Below, piece by piece: positions 8,098 to 16,579 of a stretch of 64,000 bases of DNA. Where the stretch lies: the NCBI GenBank assembly GCA_963712465.1, contig CAVQHY010000005.1, forward strand, positions 372,001 to 436,000, read 5' to 3'. The position numbers were made by a program, and so were the translations under genes. The notes below the pieces were generated by a model. It was not told the origin of the DNA. It worked only from the letters and a program-made list of their open reading frames with translations, and did not search any database. Numbering within the stretch: the first letter of the stretch is position 1; each line of letters begins with the position of its first letter. The DNA comes from CAVQHY01 sp963712465. GTDB lineage: Bacteria; Actinomycetota; Thermoleophilia; Gaiellales; Gaiellaceae.

Positions 8098-8598
8098 ATG
8101 CAGGAGGAACAGCTGATCGCCGCGACGCAGGACGCGCTCGCGCGCACGGGCACCGACGACGAGGTCGTCGCGGCCGGGGTCTTCCACCCGCGCGGATTCC
8201 ACGCCGCGGGCCTGGCGGGAGGGATCGGCGGCAGCATCGTCGGGAGCGCGGTCGGCGGCGAGCTCGGCGATGCAGTCGGCATCGCGGTGGGCGTCCCGGC
8301 GGCGATGGCCGTCGCCGGCGAAGCGACGGGCCAGCCCCGGTTCACGGTGATCGGCGTCTCGCCGTCGCGCATCTACGGCTTCGAGGGTCGGCGCGAGCAC
8401 GAGTTCACGGTCGACGAGCTGCTCTGGTCGGTCGACCGGGATCACGCGGCGGTCTCCGTTCACTCGCGCATCTCGATGCGCGTTCTCGAGATCGAGGATC
8501 TCCGCACGGGTCGGCACATCGCGTTCGAGGCGGAGCGATCGCCGAACTTCCGCACGAAGTTCGTCATTCACGCCCTGCACGACGACGGCGAATCGTGA
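8098..8598 (+). CDS. Hypothetical protein with glycine-zipper hydrophobic segment
   Basis: A 166-residue protein I do not recognise. ATG 8098 has GGAAGGGAG just upstream. Residues about 38-72 (AGLAGGIGGSIVGSAVGGEL and onward) form a Gly/Ala-rich, zipper-like hydrophobic stretch able to insert in a membrane or pack as a helical hairpin. The remainder looks like a small alpha/beta domain (FTVIGVSPSRIYGFEGRREH, then FRTKFVIHAL). Its stop overlaps the next start by 4 bp (GTGA), so it is probably co-translated with the DUF5996 gene. Confidence 0.7.
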   Translation: MQEEQLIAATQDALARTGTDDEVVAAGVFHPRGFHAAGLAGGIGGSIVGSAVGGELGDAVGIAVGVPAAMAVAGEATGQPRFTVIGVSPSRIYGFEGRREHEFTVDELLWSVDRDHAAVSVHSRISMRVLEIEDLRTGRHIAFEAERSPNFRTKFVIHALHDDGES

Positions 8599-9524
8599 AC
8601 GAGGCCGCGCTCGGACCTCTTCCGCTTGCCGAATGGGAGGCGAGCCGGCTGTACCTCCAACTCGTCTGCCAGATCGTAGGCAAGACCCGGATGACGCTTC
8701 ACCCGCGGCTGAACCACTGGTGGCACGTGACGCTCTACGTTTCTCCTCGCGGACTCACGACTGGCCCCATCCCGGCGGCAACAGGACACGTGCAGATCGA
8801 GGTCGATCTGCACGCCGGCGCTGTGGTGATCACGAACGATCGTGGACGCCGCAGCGAGGTGGAGCTCTCCGCCCGTCCCCTCGCGGACTTCTATGCCGAC
8901 TACACCCTGGGCTTGGATGACGTCGGGGCGGCGTGCTCGATCTCGACCGAACCGTACGACTGCAAGAGCACGGTCCCTTATCCCGAGGACAGGGAGCACG
9001 CGACGTTCGACGCCGAGGCGGTGACGAGGGCCTGGAGGGCGCTGGCCGAGATCGACGCCGTTCTCTGGGGGTTCCGCGGTCGGTTCCTCGGCAAGTGCAG
9101 CCCCGTGCACGTCTTCTGGCACAGCTTCGACCTCGCCTGCACGCGCTTCTCCGGCCGTGCGGCGCCCGCTCCGCCCCAAGAGGCGGTCGCCCGCGAGGCG
9201 TACTCGCACGAGCTGATCTCGGCGGGCTTCTGGTTCGGCGATGACAATCTTCCGGAGCCGGCTTTCTACTGCTACGCGTGGCCCTCGCCCGAGGGGCTCG
9301 ACCGCCGATCGCTGCCCGAGCCGGCATTCTGGGTCGAGGCGGGTGGTGTTCCGCAGGCACGCATGCTCTACGAGACGTGGCGCGTTCTCGACGATCCCGA
9401 AGCGGCGCTCCGCGACTTCCTCGAGAGCTCATACGCCGCCGCCGCCGAGCTGGCCGGCTGGGATCGCGCAGGGCTCGAGCGGCCCCGGGGCTCCCGGACC
9501 GTCGCAATCCCACGGCGTCCTTAG
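8595..9524 (+). CDS. DUF5996 family protein
   Basis: A 309-residue protein matching what I know of the DUF5996 family: an N-terminal W-containing segment, LQLVCQIVGKTRMTLHPRLN followed by HWWHVTLYVSPRGLTTG, a middle WGFRGRF region, and a C-terminal half rich in aromatic residues (HELISAGFWFGDD, EPAFYCYAWP). No enzymatic function is established for the family. GTG 8595 overlaps the preceding stop. No signal peptide or membrane helix is visible. Confidence 0.8.
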   Translation: MNEAALGPLPLAEWEASRLYLQLVCQIVGKTRMTLHPRLNHWWHVTLYVSPRGLTTGPIPAATGHVQIEVDLHAGAVVITNDRGRRSEVELSARPLADFYADYTLGLDDVGAACSISTEPYDCKSTVPYPEDREHATFDAEAVTRAWRALAEIDAVLWGFRGRFLGKCSPVHVFWHSFDLACTRFSGRAAPAPPQEAVAREAYSHELISAGFWFGDDNLPEPAFYCYAWPSPEGLDRRSLPEPAFWVEAGGVPQARMLYETWRVLDDPEAALRDFLESSYAAAAELAGWDRAGLERPRGSRTVAIPRRP

Positions 9525-9576
9525 TCCGCAGCGTTTCCTCGTGCGGGCTCGTTACCGGCCGGATCGAGCACGCCGC

Positions 9577-9582
9577 TACCCT
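9577..9582 (+). promoter_or_regulatory. -10 box TACCCT, leaderless start of the P450 gene
   Basis: TACCCT ends 7 nt before GTG 9590. At the usual -10 to +1 distance, transcription would begin at or next to the start codon. Confidence 0.6.
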
Positions 9583-9589
9583 GGACGGC

Positions 9590-10921
9590 GTGAGCGCGAC
9601 GCTTCGGCCGCCCGGGCCTCCTCCGCGGCTCGGCGCCGTCCTCCTCCGTCTTCGTCGCGACCCACTCGTGTTCTTCACCCGGCTGGCGCGGGAGCACGGC
9701 GATGTCGCGCTGGTCGGGATGGGACCGGAGAAGATCGTCCTCGTCTCCCACCCCGACCTCGTCCGGGAGGTGCTCGTCGCCCAGTCCCGGCGCTTCATGA
9801 AGGGCCGTGCGCTCCAGGAGGCGAAGCGGATCCTCGGCGAGGGTCTGCTGACGAGCGAGGGCGAGCTGCACCTCCGCCAGCGGCGCCTGGTGCAGCCGCT
9901 CTTCCACGCCGAGCGGCTCGGAGGCTACGGCGACGTGATGGTCGACCTGGCAGGGAGAACCGCCGAGCGCTGGCGGCCCGGAGAAGCGGTCGACGTCGCC
10001 GCCGAGATGCAGCGCCTGACGCTCGCCGTCGTCGGCCGAACGCTCTTTGACGCCGACGTCGAGGGTGCGGCACGGGACGTCGGGGAGGCGCTGACGACGA
10101 GCCTCGAGATGATGGACCTCTTCATGCTCCCGTTCGCCGGGCTCCGCGAGCGGCTCCCGCTGCCGTCGACGCGTCGCTTCCGCGCGGCGCGCGAACGGCT
10201 CGACACGATCATCTACGGGATGATCGAAGAGCGTCGTGGCCGCGCGGGCGGCGAGGACCTCCTCTCGCTGCTGCTGGAGGCTCGCGACGAGGAGGGCGCG
10301 CCGATGAGCGAGCGCCAGGTGCGCGACGAGTCGATGACGCTCTTCCTGGCCGGCCACGAGACGACCGCCCAGGCGCTCGCGTGGACGTGGTACCTGCTCT
10401 CCGAGAACCCGGAGGCGGAACGGCGGCTGCACGCGGAGCTCGACGAGGTCCTGGGTGGACGGCCGCCGACGGCCGCCGACGTCCCGGCGCTCGAGCTCAC
10501 GCGCCGCGTCCTCGCCGAGTCGATGCGGCTCTACCCGCCGGCGTGGGTGGTCGGGCGTCGCGCGCTCGAGGACGTCGAGCTCGGCGGCTATCGCGTGCCC
10601 GCCGGGACGCTGACCGTCGTCAGCCAGTGGGTCACCCACCGCGATCCGCGCTGGTGGCCCGACCCGCTTCGCTTCGAGCCCGACCGCTTCACTCCGGAGG
10701 GTGAGGCGGCGCGGCCGCGCCACGCCTACTTCCCCTTCGGCGCCGGAACGCGGATGTGCATCGGCGAGCGTTTCGCCTGGATGGAGGGGATCCTGGTGCT
10801 CGCCGCGATCGCGCAGCGCCGGCGCCTTCGGCTCGTCTCGGGCCATCCGGTTGCGACCCTTCCGCTCGTCACGCTGCGCCCTCGCCACGGAATGCGGATG
10901 ACGGTCGAGCACCGCGGCTGA
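9590..10921 (+). CDS. Cytochrome P450
   Basis: A 443-residue soluble cytochrome P450, a haem monooxygenase of unknown substrate. The I-helix oxygen-binding motif AGHETT is near residue 253, the ExxR pair (ESMR) near 309 and the haem-ligand loop FPFGAGTRMCIGERFA near 383-398 with the axial Cys. GTG 9590 was chosen because the protein then begins like class I bacterial P450s (short Pro-rich start, then PLVFFTRLAREHGDV), because DUF5996 ends upstream, and because a -10 box precedes it by 7 nt. No ferredoxin or reductase gene is adjacent, so redox partners are elsewhere. Confidence 0.95.
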   Translation: MSATLRPPGPPPRLGAVLLRLRRDPLVFFTRLAREHGDVALVGMGPEKIVLVSHPDLVREVLVAQSRRFMKGRALQEAKRILGEGLLTSEGELHLRQRRLVQPLFHAERLGGYGDVMVDLAGRTAERWRPGEAVDVAAEMQRLTLAVVGRTLFDADVEGAARDVGEALTTSLEMMDLFMLPFAGLRERLPLPSTRRFRAARERLDTIIYGMIEERRGRAGGEDLLSLLLEARDEEGAPMSERQVRDESMTLFLAGHETTAQALAWTWYLLSENPEAERRLHAELDEVLGGRPPTAADVPALELTRRVLAESMRLYPPAWVVGRRALEDVELGGYRVPAGTLTVVSQWVTHRDPRWWPDPLRFEPDRFTPEGEAARPRHAYFPFGAGTRMCIGERFAWMEGILVLAAIAQRRRLRLVSGHPVATLPLVTLRPRHGMRMTVEHRG

Positions 10922-11087
10922 CCAGGTCCTGCCGGTCGGCCTCGGGCGCGACTCGCGCCGGCCCGGGGGCCAGCCGATCTGAGCGTCACGATTGCGCTTT
11001 AGACTCCCATTCCATGCGTTTACAAATTCTTTACAGGCCCATGACGCGCGGCACACCGCCCGGGGCGAGAATCTGATCGTGACGGCG

Positions 11088-11555
11088 ATGCAGCGTCTCA
11101 CCGGTTTTCTCTTCGTGCTGGTCGCGCTCGCCGGCCTGCTCGCGTCGGCGGCCGCGGCCCGCCCGGCCGAGAGCGGTGACGCTCGCTCGCTCGAGCTGAT
11201 CGACGGCGACGGCTCGGTATCGATCCAGCTTGGCCGCGGCGTCGTCCTCGGTCAGGTCGACCGCGGCCGGCTCACGGTCGCCGCTGGCCGTCGCGGACAG
11301 TTGCCTGCCGTTCAGGTGAGCGGCGCCCAGAGTACGTTCCAGCCCAACGCTCGCACGACCGTGTACGTCGGTCGTGACCTGCGCTTCAGCGTCCAGGGAG
11401 GCGGGCGCGTCGAGCTTCGCGGCGTCGGCATCGACGCGAGCATCGTTTGCCGTTGCACGGTCACGCTGCGGGGGAGCGGCAGCATGAAGCTCGACAGCGA
11501 GGAGCCGCCCGAGGAGTGGTCGGACGACCGCAGCGAGATCGTCCTCGGCGGCTGA
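11088..11555 (+). CDS. Secreted protein of unknown function
   Basis: A 155-residue protein with a clear signal peptide: MQRLTGFLFVLVALAGLLAS, then an AAA cleavage region. The mature part is beta-rich (SIQLGRGVVLGQVDRGRLTV, VYVGRDLRFSVQGGGRVELR) with a CRC pair near residue 127 and an acidic tail. I do not recognise the family. GTG 11079 is an alternative start three codons upstream. The 157 bp before it hold an unusually AT-rich patch (about 10998-11035) that could be its promoter. It lies 32 bp before a two-component system and might be linked to it. Confidence 0.65.
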   Translation: MQRLTGFLFVLVALAGLLASAAAARPAESGDARSLELIDGDGSVSIQLGRGVVLGQVDRGRLTVAAGRRGQLPAVQVSGAQSTFQPNARTTVYVGRDLRFSVQGGGRVELRGVGIDASIVCRCTVTLRGSGSMKLDSEEPPEEWSDDRSEIVLGG

Positions 11556-11587
11556 CAGCTGCCTCTGTCACGATAGGAGCCGAGCCC

Positions 11588-12304
11588 GTGGTCGAGACCA
11601 AGGCCCAGTCGATCCTCGTCGTCGAGGACGAGTCGAGCATCGCCTCCTTCGTCGCGATGTACCTGAAGAACGCGGGCTTCGTCGTGAACGTCGCCGGCAC
11701 CGGTCAGGACGCGCTGACGCGGGCGGCGGCCGACCCGCCGGCGCTGATCATCCTCGACCTGATGCTGCCGGACCTCGACGGGATCGACGTGTGCCGCCGC
11801 ATCCGGCAGCGCTCCGACGTCCCGATCCTCATGCTCACGGCGCGCGACGAGGACATCGACAAGATCATCGGTCTCGAGGTCGGCGCTGACGACTACCTGA
11901 CGAAGCCGTTCAACCCGCGGGAGCTCGTCGCCAGGGTCAAGTCGATCCTGCGCCGGGCCGCTCCCGCCCGCCGGGAGTTCGAGAGCGCGGTGATCGAGCA
12001 CGGCGACCTCCGGATCGACTCCGGCCGGCGCGAGGTCAGCGTCGGCGACGACGAGGTGCAGCTCGCGCCGAAGGAGTTCGACCTCCTGTGGGAGCTTCTC
12101 GACCATCGCGGGATCGTGCTCACGCGCGACCAGCTCCTCGAGCGCGTGTGGGGCTACACGTTCGCCGGCGACACGCGCACGGTGGACGTCCATGTCCGTC
12201 AGCTCCGCCGCAAGCTCGGCGACGCGTCCCCGATCGTGACGGTGTGGGGGGTCGGCTACAAGGTCGTGACCGAGCCCAAGAAGGCCGCCCGGGCCTCCAG
12301 CTAG
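11588..12304 (+). CDS. OmpR-family response regulator
   Basis: A 238-residue DNA-binding response regulator. The receiver domain carries the acidic pair VEDESS, the phospho-acceptor Asp in LIILDLMLPDLDG, the Thr in MLTARDED and the Lys in DDYLTKPFNP. A winged-helix output domain follows (about residues 140-232; APKEFDLLWELLDHRGIVLT and RTVDVHVRQLRRKLGD). GTG 11588 has TAGGAG eight bases upstream. The cognate kinase starts 9 bp after its stop, so they form one operon. Confidence 0.93.
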   Translation: MVETKAQSILVVEDESSIASFVAMYLKNAGFVVNVAGTGQDALTRAAADPPALIILDLMLPDLDGIDVCRRIRQRSDVPILMLTARDEDIDKIIGLEVGADDYLTKPFNPRELVARVKSILRRAAPARREFESAVIEHGDLRIDSGRREVSVGDDEVQLAPKEFDLLWELLDHRGIVLTRDQLLERVWGYTFAGDTRTVDVHVRQLRRKLGDASPIVTVWGVGYKVVTEPKKAARASS

Positions 12305-12313
12305 AGGTTTCCC

Positions 12314-13690
12314 GTGCGTTCCCTGCGCTTCCGTCTGCCGGCGATCTTCCTCGCGGGCGTGCTCGTTGCCGGGATCGTCACCGCAGTCCTGGCGATTCGC
12401 CTCTTCCAGGACTACACGCGCGACGACACGCTCACTGACCTGCGCCGCCAGGCGAGCGGGCTCGCGCTCCTCTATTCGGATCAGGCAGGTCAGAGCGTCG
12501 GGCGCGGGACGAATGCGCCTGCCTTCGCCGCGCCGATCCTCGAACGGGCAACCGACGCCCGCCTCTACTACGCAGGCGTCGATATCTTCCCCGGGCAGAT
12601 CTCCGGCCTGCGGCGCCTGCCACTCGACGTGCTCGATCGCTCGGCGCTCGAGCAGGGCCGGGTGCAGGAGTTCGAGTTCAGGCCTGCCGACTCGGACACG
12701 ACCTACCTCGCGGTCGCACAGCCGCTCGAGTTCGGCGGCGAGACCTTCGGCGCCCTCGTCGTCGCACGCCCCAAGGCCGATCTGACGGCGAGCTGGCTCG
12801 TGCTCTTCCAGCGCGTCGCGCTCGCGTTCGCAGCAGGGATCGTCGTTGCCACGGGGCTCGTGTGGTACCTGTCGCGGCGCTTGACGAAGCCGGTGCTGGC
12901 GCTTTCGCGCGCGGCCGACGAGGTCGCCGAGGGTCGCTACGACATCGAGTTGCCGCAGCCGCGCTCGGGCGACGAGATCGGCCATCTCACGGAACGGTTC
13001 GGGCAGATGACCGTCCGTCTCGCCGAGTCGGAGGAGCTCACGCGCAACTTCCTGATGAGCGTCTCGCACGAGCTCCGGACGCCGCTGACCGCGATCCGCG
13101 GGCACGCCGATGCGCTCGTCGAGGGGCTCGCCGAGGATCCCGAGGCGCGGGACGCTTCGCTCGAGGTGATCCGCACCGAGACGGACCGCCTGGCGCGGCT
13201 CGTCGGCGACGTGCTCGACCTCGCGAAGCTCGACGCGAACCGGTTCGCGGTCGCCGAGCAGGAGGTCGATCTCGAGTCGCTCCTCGATCAGGCCTACCAG
13301 ACGCACGCGGAGACCGCGCGGCAGCACGCGATCGAGTACGAGCGCGAGTTCGCGTCGGCCCCGGTGATCGTCACGGACGGTGACCGCGTCCTCCAGATCG
13401 TCTCCAACCTGCTCGAGAACGCGTTTCACTGGACGCCCGACGGCGGCCGGGTCGCCCTCGGGCTCGCAAAGCAGAACGGGAGCGTGTCAGTGACCGTGTC
13501 GGACTCCGGCCCCGGGATCCCGATCAGCGAGCGCGAGCGGATCTTCCGGCCGTTCTACTCGCGCAACGGTCAGGGAACCGGGCTCGGGCTCGCGATCGCG
13601 AGCGAGCTCGCCGAGGCGCTCGGCGGGCGGCTGAGCGTCACCTCCGGTCTGGGCGAGGGCGCGCGCTTCGAGCTGCGCCTGCCCGTGTAG
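12314..13690 (+). CDS. Sensor histidine kinase (HAMP, HisKA, HATPase)
   Basis: A 458-residue membrane sensor kinase, partner of the response regulator just upstream. It has two membrane helices (about residues 8-30 and 160-185) around an extracytoplasmic sensor region, a HAMP linker, then the phospho-acceptor His in LMSVSHELRTPLTAIRGHAD near residue 250. The N box VSNLLENAFHW and the G boxes DSGPGIP and GTGLGLAIASELAEALGG complete the ATPase domain. The GTG start gives a normal cytoplasmic N-terminus. The stimulus is unknown. Confidence 0.94.
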   Translation: MRSLRFRLPAIFLAGVLVAGIVTAVLAIRLFQDYTRDDTLTDLRRQASGLALLYSDQAGQSVGRGTNAPAFAAPILERATDARLYYAGVDIFPGQISGLRRLPLDVLDRSALEQGRVQEFEFRPADSDTTYLAVAQPLEFGGETFGALVVARPKADLTASWLVLFQRVALAFAAGIVVATGLVWYLSRRLTKPVLALSRAADEVAEGRYDIELPQPRSGDEIGHLTERFGQMTVRLAESEELTRNFLMSVSHELRTPLTAIRGHADALVEGLAEDPEARDASLEVIRTETDRLARLVGDVLDLAKLDANRFAVAEQEVDLESLLDQAYQTHAETARQHAIEYEREFASAPVIVTDGDRVLQIVSNLLENAFHWTPDGGRVALGLAKQNGSVSVTVSDSGPGIPISERERIFRPFYSRNGQGTGLGLAIASELAEALGGRLSVTSGLGEGARFELRLPV

Positions 13691-13700
13691 CCAGGAGTGG

Positions 13701-14156
13701 CTAGGCCGGCAGGCGGTGCAGCGAGGCGGACGGTTGCTCGTCGAGCGCGCGCTCGAGACGATCGAGGGACCGCTCGAGGCGGTCGAGGCGGAGCTCCACC
13801 GCGCGCCAGCCGGAGCTGACCAGGTCGACGAGGAGCGACAGATCCTCGATGCGCGCCCGGCGCTCGGCGTCCAGGTCGGTCTGGAGCCGGTCGAGCCGCC
13901 GGATCGTCTGGCCCGAGAGGCCGCGAACCTCGGCGAGGCTCCGCGCGACGGGGATCACCTCGCCGTGCATGCTCTCGCGCAGAGCTGCGCTCAGCCGCTC
14001 CGGCACCGAGGACTCGAGCTCGGCGCTGGTCTCCGCGAGCGTCTCCAGCGCCTCCCGGGCCTTGGCGACCGCCGCCTCGAGGCCCGGATCGCGATAGCGG
14101 GACGTGCGGGCCTCGGCGATCCTCAGGCGTGCCTGCTCGAAGGCGTCCGTGCTCAC
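13701..14156 (-). CDS. Coiled-coil hypothetical protein
   Basis: A 151-residue, highly charged, mostly helical protein with no membrane segment. The C-terminal half has heptad-like spacing of Leu/Val (GQTIRRLDRLQTDLDAERRA, then VELRLDRLERSLDRLERALD) and should form a coiled coil. I do not recognise a family. GTG 14156 is supported by a TATAGT box ending 7 nt upstream, which would make the transcript leaderless. It is divergent from queA and convergent with the histidine kinase 10 bp away. Confidence 0.7.
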   Translation of the reverse strand: MSTDAFEQARLRIAEARTSRYRDPGLEAAVAKAREALETLAETSAELESSVPERLSAALRESMHGEVIPVARSLAEVRGLSGQTIRRLDRLQTDLDAERRARIEDLSLLVDLVSSGWRAVELRLDRLERSLDRLERALDEQPSASLHRLPA

Positions 14157-14163
14157 GCGGCGC

Positions 14164-14173
14164 ACTATAGCGT
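14164..14173. promoter_or_regulatory. Overlapping divergent -10 boxes (coiled-coil gene / queA)
   Basis: The same AT core serves both strands: TATAGT on the minus strand (14169 down to 14164) lies 7 nt before GTG 14156, and TAGCGT on the plus strand (14168-14173) lies 9 nt before ATG 14183. The two start codons are only 26 bp apart, so polymerase can hardly occupy both promoters at once. Confidence 0.65.
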
Positions 14174-14182
14174 TGCCCCCGG

Positions 14183-15305
14183 ATGCTGACGAGCGAGCTC
14201 GACTACGAGCTCCCGGAGGAGCTGATCGCGCAGCGCCCGCACGACCCGCGTGATGGATCGCGGCTCCTCGTGTACCGCCGATCGACGGGCGAGGTGCGCC
14301 ACCGGACGTTCCGCGATCTCCCAGCCGAGCTCGCGCCGGGAACACTCGTGGTCGTGAACGACACGCGCGTCCTGCCCGCCCGCCTTCGCCTGCGCCGGGC
14401 GGGCGGTGGGGAGGCCGAGGTGCTCCTGCTCGAGCCTCTCGGCGACGACGTGTGGGAAGCGCTCGCCCGCCCTGGCCGCCGCCTCCGGCCGGGGGACGTG
14501 CTCGTTGCGGACCCGTCCATCGACCTGTCCCCGGGACACGGCCCGGGCGGGAGGGTGGGTCCGGGCGGGAGGGTTGGGGCCAGGAGGACGGGTAGGGTCG
14601 GGCGGGAGGGTGGAACCGGCCCAGAAGGCCGACCGGTCTGGACACGTCCCGGAACCTGTCCCCGGGACGTGTCCCGGGAGCCCAGGGCGCGTGGAACTGC
14701 TCGAGCGCCTCGGGGACGGGCGGTGGCGCGTGCGCCTCGAAGGGGAGCCGGCTGGTGAGGCCCCGCTCCCGCCGTACATCCGCCGGGCGCTCGACGACCC
14801 CGAGCGCTACCAGACCGTGTACGCGCAGGAGTGTGGCTCCGCCGCCGCCCCCACAGCCGGCCTCCATTTCACGCCTGAGCTCCTGACGGGGGTGGAGAGT
14901 GCCGCGCTCACGCTCCATGTCGGGCTCGATACGTTCCGGCCGATCGCCGGCGAGACGCTCGAGGAGCACCGTCTCCACAGCGAGCGCTACCGCGTCGCGC
15001 CCGAGGCGTGGCAGCGGATTTGCTCCGCCGGGCACATCACGGCGATCGGCACGACGACGACGCGGGCGCTGGAGACGCTTGCCCGCGGCGCGCCGCTCGC
15101 CGGGCGGACCGACCTCCTGATCGCTCCCGGCCACGAGTTTCGCCGCGTCGACGCGCTCGTGACGAACTTCCACCTACCGCGCTCGACGCTGCTCGCGCTC
15201 GTGATGGCGTTTGCGGGCGTCGAGGAGACGCGTCGCCTCTATCGCATCGCGATCGAGGAGCGTTACCGCTTCTACTCGTTCGGCGACGCGATGCTCGTGC
15301 TCTGA
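14183..15305 (+). pseudogene. queA: S-adenosylmethionine:tRNA ribosyltransferase-isomerase, interrupted and frameshifted
   Basis: QueA transfers and isomerises the ribose of S-adenosylmethionine onto 7-aminomethyl-deazaguanine tRNA in queuosine synthesis. The N-terminal part reads normally from ATG 14183 (SELDYELPEELIAQRPHDPR, VVVNDTRVLPARL) to about 14514 and this frame stops at 14758. The C-terminal part (RVELLERLGDGRWRVRLEGE, PLPPYIRRALDDPERYQTVY, TAGLHFTPELL, YSFGDAMLVL) is in the next frame from about 14690 to 15305. Between them lies about 170 bp of G-rich repeat that QueA proteins lack. As read, no single product is made, unless there is an assembly error or ribosomal frameshifting in the overlap 14406-14758. 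tgt, the partner gene, is intact downstream. Confidence 0.85.
14523..14673. repeat. G-rich repeat insertion in queA with direct repeats and hairpin
   Basis: A 15-bp direct repeat (ACCTGTCCCCGGGAC at 14523-14537 and 14654-14668) brackets three copies of a GGGCGGGAGGGT-type unit (near 14544, 14562 and 14600). A perfect 12-bp hairpin (GACACGTCCCGG at 14641-14652, CCGGGACGTGTC at 14662-14673) closes the right side. The core CCGGGCGGGAGGGTGG also occurs, inverted, in hyuA. The element has no coding capacity. Confidence 0.8.
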
Positions 15306-15329
15306 CCCGGCCTCTGGTCACGAACCGGG

Positions 15330-15403
15330 CCTTGTGTTGCATCACCGAAGGGCAGCCCGCCGCGACGTGAGCCGTCGTTCCATCCGGGTGACGCAACACA
15401 AGG
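15330..15403. repeat. 17-bp imperfect inverted repeat between queA and tgt
   Basis: CCTTGTGTTGCATCACC (15330-15346) and GGTGACGCAACACAAGG (15387-15403) pair over 17 bp with one mismatch around 40 bp. No U-run follows. It could be a small inserted palindromic element or an mRNA structure. It ends 31 bp before the tgt -10 box. Confidence 0.65.
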
Positions 15404-15434
15404 TCGTCTTCGTGCGGCCGGGAGGGGTTCCGAC

Positions 15435-15440
15435 TACGCT
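15435..15440 (+). promoter_or_regulatory. -10 box TACGCT, leaderless start of tgt
   Basis: TACGCT ends 8 nt before GTG 15449. It gives tgt its own promoter independent of the broken queA. Confidence 0.6.
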
Positions 15441-15448
15441 GGGCGACC

Positions 15449-16570
15449 GTGGCCGGCTCGTTCACTCTCGTCGCCTCCGACGGAGCCGCGCGGGTCGGGA
15501 TTCTCCACACCTCCCACGGGGACGTGCTGACGCCCGCGTTCATGCCGGTCGGCACGAAGGCCACGGTCAAGGGAATCCGCCCGGCGACGCTGCGCGATCT
15601 CGGCGCGACGATCGTTCTGGGCAACGCGTACCACCTCCACTTCCGGCCGGGCGCGGCGCTTGTCGAGGAGCTCGGCGGCCTCCATCGCTTCATGGGCTGG
15701 GACGGCCCGATTCTCACCGACTCCGGCGGATTCCAGGTGTTCTCGCTGCGAGACACGCTCCTGTCGGTCGACGACGAGGGGGTCACGTTTCGCTCGGTCT
15801 ACGACGGGGACGCGACGCGTTTCACGCCCGAGCTCGTGGCGGACGTGCAGCGCCGGCTCGGCTCCGACATCGCGATGTGCCTCGACGTCTGCCCGCCGGC
15901 GGGCGCCGACCGACGTGCGCTGGAGCAGGCGGTCGACCGCACACGGATCTGGGCGGAGCGTCAGCTTTCCGCCCCCCGGGCCGTCGATCAGCTCCTGTTC
16001 GGGATCGCCCAGGGGGGGATCGACCCCGAGCTTCGCCGCCGCTCGGTCGAGGAGATTTGCTCGCTCGGCTTCGACGGCCACGCGCTCGGCGGGCTCAGCG
16101 TGGGCGAGGAGCGCGGCGCGATGCTCGAGACGGTCGCCGACGCAGCTCCGCTGCTGCCCGCCGACCGGCCGCGGTACTTCATGGGCATCGGCGACCCCGT
16201 GGGGATCCTCGAGGTCGTCGAGCGCGGGATCGACATGTTCGACTGCGTCCTGCCGACACGGCTGGGCCGGACGGGCACCGCGCTCTCGTGGGAGGGACGG
16301 CTCAACCTCCGCAACGCCCGGTTCGCACGCGACGACCGGCCGCTCGACGACGGCTGTCCGTGCCCTGCGTGTGTCGGGTTCTCGCGCGCGTACCTACGCC
16401 ACCTGGTCAACCAGCAGGAGCTCCTGGGCTTGATACTTTTGTCCGAGCACAACGTCCGCTTTCTCCTCGACTTGACCGCCGGCGCACGGAAGAGCATCGA
16501 GCGGGGCGAGTTCGGCGCCCACAAGGACGCCGTCCTCGACCGGCTCGGAGACGCCGAGAGCGCCCGCTAG
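15449..16570 (+). CDS. tgt: tRNA-guanine transglycosylase
   Basis: A 373-residue Tgt that exchanges the wobble guanine of GUN-anticodon tRNAs for the queuine precursor preQ1. The catalytic region ILTDSGGFQVFSL is near residue 90, the nucleophile Asp lies in IDMFDCVLPTR near 265, and the zinc site CPCPACVGFSRAYLRHLV is near 303. Length and motifs are standard. It is nearly adjacent to yajC and secDF, a common bacterial order (queA-tgt-yajC-secD-secF). Confidence 0.97.
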   Translation: MAGSFTLVASDGAARVGILHTSHGDVLTPAFMPVGTKATVKGIRPATLRDLGATIVLGNAYHLHFRPGAALVEELGGLHRFMGWDGPILTDSGGFQVFSLRDTLLSVDDEGVTFRSVYDGDATRFTPELVADVQRRLGSDIAMCLDVCPPAGADRRALEQAVDRTRIWAERQLSAPRAVDQLLFGIAQGGIDPELRRRSVEEICSLGFDGHALGGLSVGEERGAMLETVADAAPLLPADRPRYFMGIGDPVGILEVVERGIDMFDCVLPTRLGRTGTALSWEGRLNLRNARFARDDRPLDDGCPCPACVGFSRAYLRHLVNQQELLGLILLSEHNVRFLLDLTAGARKSIERGEFGAHKDAVLDRLGDAESAR

Positions 16571-16579
16571 GGAGGTCCT

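Noticed and set aside
11447..11587. Longer N-terminus for the first response regulator
   Set aside because: The added residues are read out of frame through the secreted-protein gene; GTG 11588 with TAGGAG fits the family start.
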